This document shows positions 7,335-11,895 of a stretch of 11,895 bases of DNA, piece after piece. Both the position numbers and the translations under genes were made by a program. The notes beneath the pieces were generated by a model. It had not been told where the DNA came from and did no database searches. It worked only from the letters and a program-made list of their open reading frames with translations. Source of the DNA: Candidatus Omnitrophota bacterium (GTDB taxonomy: Bacteria; Ratteibacteria; UBA8468; B48-G9; JAFGKM01); assembly GCA_023818745.1 (NCBI GenBank), contig JAMWBY010000042.1, positions 1 to 11,895 on the forward strand, in the 5' to 3' direction. Every line of letters begins with the position of its first letter. Within the stretch, counting starts at the first letter, position 1.

Positions 7335-7559
7335 ATGGGAAAACTTAAAGAAGAATTGAGAAAAGTTTATCATAGAAAGAAGGAAAAAGCTAGACAGCAA
7401 TTAAAACTTTTTGAAAAAGGTGAAATTCCATATGAAAAATTAAACCGTCTTGCTAAAAAATTGTTTTATAAAAGAATAAAAGCCGGATATCAATTCCCTA
7501 AAACTATTATTTTTAAAAGATTAAAGGAAACAAAGGAGAGCAAAGGAGGGGTCGCATAG
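7335..7559 (+). CDS. Small, highly basic protein of unknown function, 3' end inside tRNA-Ser
   Basis: 74 residues with 18 Lys, 6 Arg, 8 Glu and no Asp, and no cysteine or membrane segment. It looks helical (MGKLKEELRKVYHRKKEKA...) and could bind nucleic acid, but I do not recognise the family. It is likely real: a full AAGGAGG Shine-Dalgarno lies 6 bases before the ATG, and a near-consensus promoter precedes that. The codons for G71-G72-V73-A74 and the stop TAG are the first 15 bases of the tRNA-Ser gene, in frame with its first base. RNase P cleavage of a joint transcript would therefore remove the stop codon. Confidence 0.7.
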   Translation: MGKLKEELRKVYHRKKEKARQQLKLFEKGEIPYEKLNRLAKKLFYKRIKAGYQFPKTIIFKRLKETKESKGGVA

Positions 7560-7632
7560 TGGCCGAGTGCGCACGCTTGGAAAGCGTGTATCCACGATAA
7601 GTGGATCGTGGGTTCAAATCCCACCCCCTCCG
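7545..7632 (+). tRNA. tRNA-Ser(GGA)
   Basis: An 88-base class II tRNA. The acceptor stem GGAGGGG (7545-7551) pairs with CCCCTCC (7625-7631), with discriminator G at 7632. The anticodon stem CACGC/GCGTG (7572-7576, 7584-7588) encloses loop TTGGAAA with anticodon GGA at 7579-7581, reading UCC and UCU. A long variable arm TCCAC-GATAA-GTGGA, typical of serine tRNAs, and the T arm GTGGG-TTCAAAT-CCCAC complete the fold. The CCA end is not encoded, so it must be added after transcription. No clear intrinsic terminator follows before the converging rtcB gene. Confidence 0.97.
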
Positions 7633-7733
7633 TATTTATCTAATGTAGGATATTTCTTTCATATTAAATAAAACTTTCTCCCAAATTAAACTCATAGAGA
7701 TAATTTTACAAAAGATAAGAAGATTCAAAAGAT

Positions 7734-9179
7734 TTATCCTTTAATAACTGCAAGAGGGACCATTTTGGCAATTTTTTTAGATATTCCTGCTCCTTCAACT
7801 ACTTTAATTACTTCATCAACATCTTTATATGCATCAGGCATTTCCTCAGCAAGCCCTTTTTCGCTTACAGATTTTGGGATTATACCTTTTTCAAGCAATT
7901 CTTTTGATATACTCCTTCCTTTTGCTTCTTTAATTGCCTGATGTCTTGACATCATTCTTCCTGCTCCATGACAGGTTGAACCAAATGTTTCTTCTATTGC
8001 TTTTTCTGTTCCAACAAGTACATAAGAGGCGGTTCCCATTGTTCCTGGAATTATTACAGGTTGTCCTACATCTTTATATTTATCAGGAATTTCAGGATGT
8101 CCTTTTGGAAATGCTCTTGTTGCTCCTTTCCTGTGAATATATAAGTTCTTTTTATTTCCATTTACATTATGAGTTTCAAATTTACATATATTGTGAGCAA
8201 CATCATATATCGTTTCTATTTGAAGTTTTTCAAAAGGAACTTTTAAAATTTTTTCAAATGTCTCACATATCCAGTAATAGATAACTTGTCTATTTGCGAA
8301 AGCATAATTTGCAGCACATTTCATTGCTTTAAAATATTTCTGTCCTTCAGGAGAATTGGCTGGTGCGCATGCAAGTTGTCTATCGGGAAGCTTTATCCCA
8401 TATTTTAGAGCAACCTTTCCAAACATATCAAGAAAATCATCGCAAATTTGATACCCAAAACCACGAGAACCTGTATGAACCATTATTGTAATCTGTTCTG
8501 AGAAAAGTCCAAATTTTTCTGCTACTTCTTTATCATAAATATGAATAACTTCCTGTATTTCAAGAAAATGGTTACCTGAACCTAAAGTTCCTGATTGTTC
8601 AAGTCCTCTTTCAAATGCTCTATCACTTACTACATCTGGGTCTGCTCCTTTAATACATCCATATTCTTCTATATTATCAAGATCTTCCCTTTTGCCATAA
8701 CCATTTTCAACAGCCCATAATGCACCTTTGACACATAATTCTTCAAGTTGTTTTCTTTTCAATCTTAATTTTCCAGTAGAACCAACGCCTGATGGAATAT
8801 TATAGAAAAGACCATTTACTAAATCTTGAAGTTTATTTTCTATATCTTTTTTTGTTAAGTTTGTTCTTATTAATCTCACGCCACAGTTTATGTCATATCC
8901 AACAAATCCAGGGATAATCACACCTGAATCTTCATTAAAGGCACCAACTCCACCAATAGGAGCACCATATCCCCAGTGAACATCAGGCATTGCTAAACTA
9001 TATTTAACAATACCGGGTAATTTTGCTACATTTGCTACCTGCTCAATTGCTTTATCTTCAATCGCCTTTTTTAATAATTTTTCTGAAATAAATATAATTC
9101 CAGGGACTCGCATATCTCCTATTTTGGGTATCATCCATTTATATTCATTAATTTTTTCAACTTTTAATTCTTCTGCCAT
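7734..9179 (-). CDS. rtcB: RtcB, tRNA-splicing/RNA repair ligase
   Basis: A 481-residue GTP- and Mn2+-dependent RNA ligase that joins 2',3'-cyclic phosphate or 3'-phosphate ends to 5'-OH ends. Active-site residues line up almost number for number with the archaeal enzyme: D96 and C99 (GFVGYDINCGVRL), H204 (GSGNHFLE), H235 (MVHTGSRGFG), H329 (DVAHN) and H404 (TCHGAGRMMSRHQ), the last being the guanylylated histidine. The length is typical of full-length RtcB without intein. A GAGGGA Shine-Dalgarno lies just before the ATG. It stands alone, facing away from the zinc-ribbon gene; no archease gene is in the window. In bacteria the role is usually RNA repair (tRNA, rRNA) rather than intron splicing. 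Confidence 0.97.
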   Translation of the reverse strand: MAEELKVEKINEYKWMIPKIGDMRVPGIIFISEKLLKKAIEDKAIEQVANVAKLPGIVKYSLAMPDVHWGYGAPIGGVGAFNEDSGVIIPGFVGYDINCGVRLIRTNLTKKDIENKLQDLVNGLFYNIPSGVGSTGKLRLKRKQLEELCVKGALWAVENGYGKREDLDNIEEYGCIKGADPDVVSDRAFERGLEQSGTLGSGNHFLEIQEVIHIYDKEVAEKFGLFSEQITIMVHTGSRGFGYQICDDFLDMFGKVALKYGIKLPDRQLACAPANSPEGQKYFKAMKCAANYAFANRQVIYYWICETFEKILKVPFEKLQIETIYDVAHNICKFETHNVNGNKKNLYIHRKGATRAFPKGHPEIPDKYKDVGQPVIIPGTMGTASYVLVGTEKAIEETFGSTCHGAGRMMSRHQAIKEAKGRSISKELLEKGIIPKSVSEKGLAEEMPDAYKDVDEVIKVVEGAGISKKIAKMVPLAVIKG

Positions 9180-9201
9180 ATTCCCTCTCTTGTATTTATA
9201 T

Positions 9202-9207
9202 ATTATA
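9202..9207 (-). promoter_or_regulatory. Likely -10 box of rtcB
   Basis: A perfect TATAAT on the minus strand, 22 bases before the rtcB start. The -35 region at 17-bp spacing (TTATTT) is poor, so the promoter is either weak or helped by an activator. Confidence 0.45.
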
Positions 9208-9303
9208 CCTTTTTATCTGTTAAAAAATAAAAGTTGTGAAATTTCCAGAAATATAATTTTCTATACCCTATCCTACAAAAATCCACTTTTAATAAAAATG
9301 GGG

Positions 9304-9309
9304 TATAAT
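9304..9309 (+). promoter_or_regulatory. Likely -10 box of the zinc-ribbon gene
   Basis: A perfect TATAAT sits 23 bases before the ATG, with the Shine-Dalgarno GAGGAG (9321-9326) between. No convincing -35 hexamer is seen at 16-18 bp. Confidence 0.45.
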
Positions 9310-9332
9310 ATCTAAAAAAAGAGGAGAAAATT

Positions 9333-9581
9333 ATGTCTAAAAATAATAACCAAGGTCCTTTAATTTGTCCTAATTGTGGTTCTTTTTATTTTAAATGTTT
9401 TTCGTGTGGTTATGTATTTTGCCGATGTGAAAGCACTGAAGATATTTGTCCAGAATGTGAATCACTGAATATTGGATTGGCAGACATTGATGATATTGAA
9501 GATGTTGAAATTTTTTATGAAAAAAAGGATGTTTACGAAGAGTTATTTGAAGATATAGATGAGGATGAAAATATAAACTGA
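9333..9581 (+). CDS. Small acidic zinc-ribbon-like protein, unknown function
   Basis: 82 residues in two parts. Residues 12-42 hold eight cysteines in pairs: C12-x2-C15, C22-x2-C25, C30-x-C32 and C39-x2-C42, enough for two zinc sites of the zinc-ribbon/rubredoxin-knuckle kind. Residues 46-82 are dominated by Asp and Glu (DIDDIEDVEIF, FEDIDEDENIN). The gene has a good Shine-Dalgarno and its own -10 box, is divergent from rtcB (153 bp apart) and ends 16 bp before the converging oxidoreductase gamma gene. Acidic tails on zinc ribbons often bind basic partners, but no function can be assigned. Confidence 0.75.
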   Translation: MSKNNNQGPLICPNCGSFYFKCFSCGYVFCRCESTEDICPECESLNIGLADIDDIEDVEIFYEKKDVYEELFEDIDEDENIN

Positions 9582-9597
9582 ATAATTTATTTTAATA

Positions 9598-10155
9598 CTA
9601 ATGTTTTTCTAAATAGTTCCACCCATATTTTATAGCAAGTTTGCACAATTTTATTAGTTCTTTATTACCAATTACTTTCTCAATTTCACTTATCAAAAGT
9701 GAATTTTTGAAATCAAAAAAATTTTCAGTTATCAATTTGGAAAGAACACCAGCAATAACCATATTTGTAATCCTTATGTCTCCTATTTTTTCTCCTATTT
9801 CAGTCGCTGGTATTTCAATTTCTTTTTCATTTCTTTTAATTGTTTTTATAAGGGAAGAATTAAGTATTAAATATGCATCTTTTTTTAAATACTTTTTTAG
9901 CATTTTATAAGCCATTTCATTCAAAAATACACCTATATCACAACTTTCGCTTATCGGAGAAAAAATTTCCTTTTTTTTGGATATTGTAACAAAATTGTAG
10001 ATATATCCACCTCTCATTTCAGCACCATAAGTAGGCAAACAGCACACATAATAATTTTTTTTTATTCCAGCATAGGAAAGTAATTTCCCTAAGGTTAAAA
10101 TTCCTTGACCTCCGGACCCTCCAATAATAATTCTTACAATTTTTATGTCCACCAT
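9598..10155 (-). CDS. 2-oxoacid:ferredoxin oxidoreductase, gamma subunit
   Basis: 185 residues of the pyruvate/2-oxoglutarate/branched-chain 2-oxoacid:ferredoxin oxidoreductase gamma family (domain of KorC/PorG/IorB). The motif GGSGGQGILTLGKLL (about 12-26) and LPTYGAEMRGG (about 40-50) are diagnostic. The subunit itself has no cofactor and works with alpha and beta subunits that bind thiamine diphosphate and oxidise a 2-oxoacid with CoA, reducing ferredoxin. Those partners are absent here: the next gene downstream runs in the opposite direction and the upstream gene is a TIM-barrel protein. The ATG at 10155 overlaps the upstream stop by 13 bp and lacks a Shine-Dalgarno, so translation is probably coupled; a GTG one codon later is an alternative. 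The substrate cannot be told. Confidence 0.9.
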   Translation of the reverse strand: MVDIKIVRIIIGGSGGQGILTLGKLLSYAGIKKNYYVCCLPTYGAEMRGGYIYNFVTISKKKEIFSPISESCDIGVFLNEMAYKMLKKYLKKDAYLILNSSLIKTIKRNEKEIEIPATEIGEKIGDIRITNMVIAGVLSKLITENFFDFKNSLLISEIEKVIGNKELIKLCKLAIKYGWNYLEKH

Positions 10156-11108
10156 ACTTTTGGTTTGGGTTCTTTTATTAAAACATTTTTTAAAAATTCA
10201 ATTGCTTTTCTAAGGCCTTCTTCGCCACTCATTAAACTATCCTCATGCTCAATACTTAAAACACCATCATAACCAACCATTCTCAAAGTAGAAACAAAAT
10301 CATTCCAGAATTCATATCCATGGCCATATCCAACTGTTCTAAATATCCAACTTCTATTTTCTTCGTCAAGATATGATTTTGTATCAAGGACCCCATTTAT
10401 ACTTGCTGTATATGGATTTATTTTTGTATCTTTTGCATGGACATGATATATTGCTCCTTTGAGTTTTCTTACTGCTGCGATAGGGTCTATTCCTTGCCAG
10501 AAAAGATGACTTGGGTCAAAATTAGCTCCAATTTCTTCTCCACAAGCATCTCTTAATTTTAAAAGTGTCTCTGGATTATAAACAACAAAGCCAGGATGCA
10601 TTTCAAGACATATTTGATTAACATTATGTTTTCTTGCAAATTCAACTTCTTCTTTCCAGAAAGGTATTACAACTTTTTCCCACTGCCATTTTAAAATTTC
10701 AGAAAAATCACCTGGCCATGGACAAGTAACCCAGTTTGGGAATTTGGCATTCTCACTATCCCCAGGGCAACCAGAAAATGTAATTATTCTTGGAATACCA
10801 AGTTTTTCAGCAAGAAGAATTGTTTTTCTTTGGACTTCTCTATGACTTTCTGCAATTTTTTTGTCTGGATGAAGTGGATTCCCATGGCAAGATAGAGCAG
10901 AGATTTCAAGGCCTCTTTTTTCAAATTCTTTTTTAAAATTTTTTAGTTTATTTTCCTCATTTAAAAGTTCGTCAACTTTGCAAAAAGCATCTCCTGGATA
11001 ATTACCAGTTCCAATTTCAACAGCATCAAGTCCAAGTTCTTTAATTTTATCAAGTGCCTCCTGTAATGTTTTCCCTCCAAAAACTACTATAAATACACCC
11101 AGTTTCAT
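10143..11108 (-). CDS. Sugar-phosphate isomerase/epimerase-like TIM-barrel protein
   Basis: 321 residues of the xylose-isomerase-like/AP endonuclease 2 superfamily (relatives include IolE and IolI types). A TIM barrel is expected, with the usual metal ligands visible: E169 (ICLEMHPG), D198 and H201 (NFDPSHLFW), H224 (VHAKD) and E287 (SIEHED). An N-terminal strand-helix start (MKLGVFIVVFGGKTLQEALDKI) and AVEIGTGNYPG are typical. Such enzymes isomerise or epimerise sugars, inositol or sugar acids, but this sequence gives no substrate. A strong GGGAGGT Shine-Dalgarno precedes the ATG, which lies 53 bp after argS and has its own likely promoter; it shares a transcript with the gamma subunit downstream. 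Confidence 0.9.
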   Translation of the reverse strand: MKLGVFIVVFGGKTLQEALDKIKELGLDAVEIGTGNYPGDAFCKVDELLNEENKLKNFKKEFEKRGLEISALSCHGNPLHPDKKIAESHREVQRKTILLAEKLGIPRIITFSGCPGDSENAKFPNWVTCPWPGDFSEILKWQWEKVVIPFWKEEVEFARKHNVNQICLEMHPGFVVYNPETLLKLRDACGEEIGANFDPSHLFWQGIDPIAAVRKLKGAIYHVHAKDTKINPYTASINGVLDTKSYLDEENRSWIFRTVGYGHGYEFWNDFVSTLRMVGYDGVLSIEHEDSLMSGEEGLRKAIEFLKNVLIKEPKPKVWWT

Positions 11109-11128
11109 TTTGACCTCCCTCTTTAAAA

Positions 11129-11157
11129 ATTATATTCTCATAATTTAGATTTTGCAA
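11129..11157 (-). promoter_or_regulatory. Promoter between argS and the TIM-barrel gene
   Basis: On the minus strand TTGCAA (11157-11152, 4 of 6 matches to -35) is followed by 17 bases and a perfect TATAAT (11134-11129). Transcription would start near 11122, giving a very short leader that still contains the Shine-Dalgarno. The TIM-barrel and gamma-subunit genes could thus be expressed apart from argS. Confidence 0.6.
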
Positions 11158-11161
11158 TATT

Positions 11162-11895
11162 TTACATTTTTTCAGGAAGGGAAATATTTAATAAAGAAAG
11201 AGATAGTTCAAAAACAGTAAGAAGGGATTTTATGAAAGTCAATCTTGCATATGTTAAATCTTTTTCATCTCCTATAACTCTATATTTCTGATAGTAAGAA
11301 TGAAAATCTTTTGCAATATCAAGAAGGTATTCACAGAGTAAATGAACTTGATATGTATTTACAACACTTTCTATAACATCATTAAATTTCCATAATTTTT
11401 TCATTATTGAAATTTCCTCTTCCTTATCAATTAAATCTAATGATGGCAAAATTCCTTCTGGTGAATATCCTCTTTCTTTTCCATATTCAATCAGATGTTT
11501 AAGCCGAACATATGCATATTGAAGATAATAAACAGGATTTTCAGTTGATTGTTTTTTTGCGATTTCAATATCAAAATCAAGGTGACTATCAATTTTCCTG
11601 AATAAAAAGAAGAATTTTGCTGCATCAGGTCCTATTTCATTCATCAATTCTTTCAAAGTTATAAATTGTCCCTTTCTTGTTGACATAGATAATTTTTCCT
11701 TTCCTCTATAAAGAGTTGTAAGTTGAACTATTAAAACAATTAAGTTTTCAGGATTAAAACCAAGACAGGTAACTCCTGACTTTAATCTTGGTATATAGCC
11801 ATGATGGTCAGGTCCCACAATATTTATTAAAATTTGATAACCTCTATCAATTTTATATTTATGATAAGCAATATCAGTTGCAAGGTATGTATAAC
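11162..11895 (-). CDS. argS: Arginyl-tRNA synthetase, C-terminal part (5' end outside window)
   Basis: A class I aminoacyl-tRNA synthetase that charges tRNA-Arg. The frame is open to the window edge, so about 243 C-terminal residues are visible; the first visible ones read YTYLATDIAYHKYKIDRGY, a typical ArgS segment. Next come GPDHHGYIPRLK, the KMSKS-loop equivalent KLSMSTRKGQFITLKEL, and DAAKFFFLFRKIDSHLDFD. The anticodon-binding helical domain (NPVYYLQYAYVRLKHL onward) follows and the protein ends ISLPEKM, as ArgS proteins normally do. The HIGH motif and N-terminal domain lie outside the window. It is upstream of, and in the same direction as, the TIM-barrel gene. Confidence 0.96.
   Translation of the reverse strand, partial: YTYLATDIAYHKYKIDRGYQILINIVGPDHHGYIPRLKSGVTCLGFNPENLIVLIVQLTTLYRGKEKLSMSTRKGQFITLKELMNEIGPDAAKFFFLFRKIDSHLDFDIEIAKKQSTENPVYYLQYAYVRLKHLIEYGKERGYSPEGILPSLDLIDKEEEISIMKKLWKFNDVIESVVNTYQVHLLCEYLLDIAKDFHSYYQKYRVIGDEKDLTYARLTFIKSLLTVFELSLSLLNISLPEKM

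Noticed and set aside
7633..7733. Intrinsic terminator between tRNA-Ser and rtcB
   Set aside because: The 101-bp gap is AT-rich, but I find no GC-containing hairpin followed by a T run on either strand.
7934..8284. Plus-strand open frame opposite rtcB
   Set aside because: Antisense to the conserved RtcB active-site region, with Leu/Phe-rich shadow composition.
9235..9251. Second Rex-like site (TTGTGAAATTTCCAGAA) between rtcB and the zinc-ribbon gene
   Set aside because: Only the left half matches; the right half does not fit TTCACAA.

Overview
The window is an 11.9-kb, very AT-rich, gene-dense piece of a bacterial chromosome. The gene content points to an anaerobe: a membrane-bound group 4 [NiFe]-hydrogenase, several 4Fe-4S proteins and a 2-oxoacid:ferredoxin oxidoreductase subunit. 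Promoters look like sigma-70 sites, Shine-Dalgarno sequences are mostly good, and the genes are tightly packed. I cannot place it in a phylum from sequence alone. There are no insertion sequences, integrases, phage genes or CRISPR arrays.

Left half (1-7255, minus strand): one long operon of at least nine genes, reading from 7199 down past position 1. In order: an AsrA/HydB-like dicluster iron-sulfur protein, an AsrB/HydG-like FAD-NAD(P)-[2Fe-2S] protein, a 16-cysteine polyferredoxin, then NuoH-, NuoB-, NuoC-, NuoD- and NuoL-like subunits, and the start of a small membrane protein cut by the window edge. The NuoD-like subunit keeps both CxxC nickel-binding motifs, so this is a hydrogenase and not complex I. 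The layout suggests an NAD(P)H-linked, possibly ion-translocating hydrogenase, with the diaphorase half borrowed from the sulfhydrogenase/sulfite-reductase family. A perfect Rex-type operator (TTGTGAA-N4-TTCACAA) lies just downstream of the promoter, which fits control by the NADH/NAD+ ratio.

Middle (7256-9597): a divergent promoter drives a 74-residue, very basic protein of unknown function whose last four codons and stop codon lie inside a tRNA-Ser(GGA) gene. The RNA ligase gene rtcB converges on it from the other side. Divergent from rtcB is a small acidic protein with eight cysteines (zinc-ribbon-like).

Right end (9598-11895, minus strand): a partial argS (arginyl-tRNA synthetase), then a sugar-phosphate isomerase/epimerase-type TIM-barrel protein with its own likely promoter, then a 2-oxoacid:ferredoxin oxidoreductase gamma subunit that overlaps it by 13 bp. 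No alpha or beta subunit of that enzyme is visible.

The most interesting items are the hybrid hydrogenase operon with its Rex site, the loss of the key TM5 glutamate in its antiporter-like subunit, and the coding-sequence/tRNA overlap.
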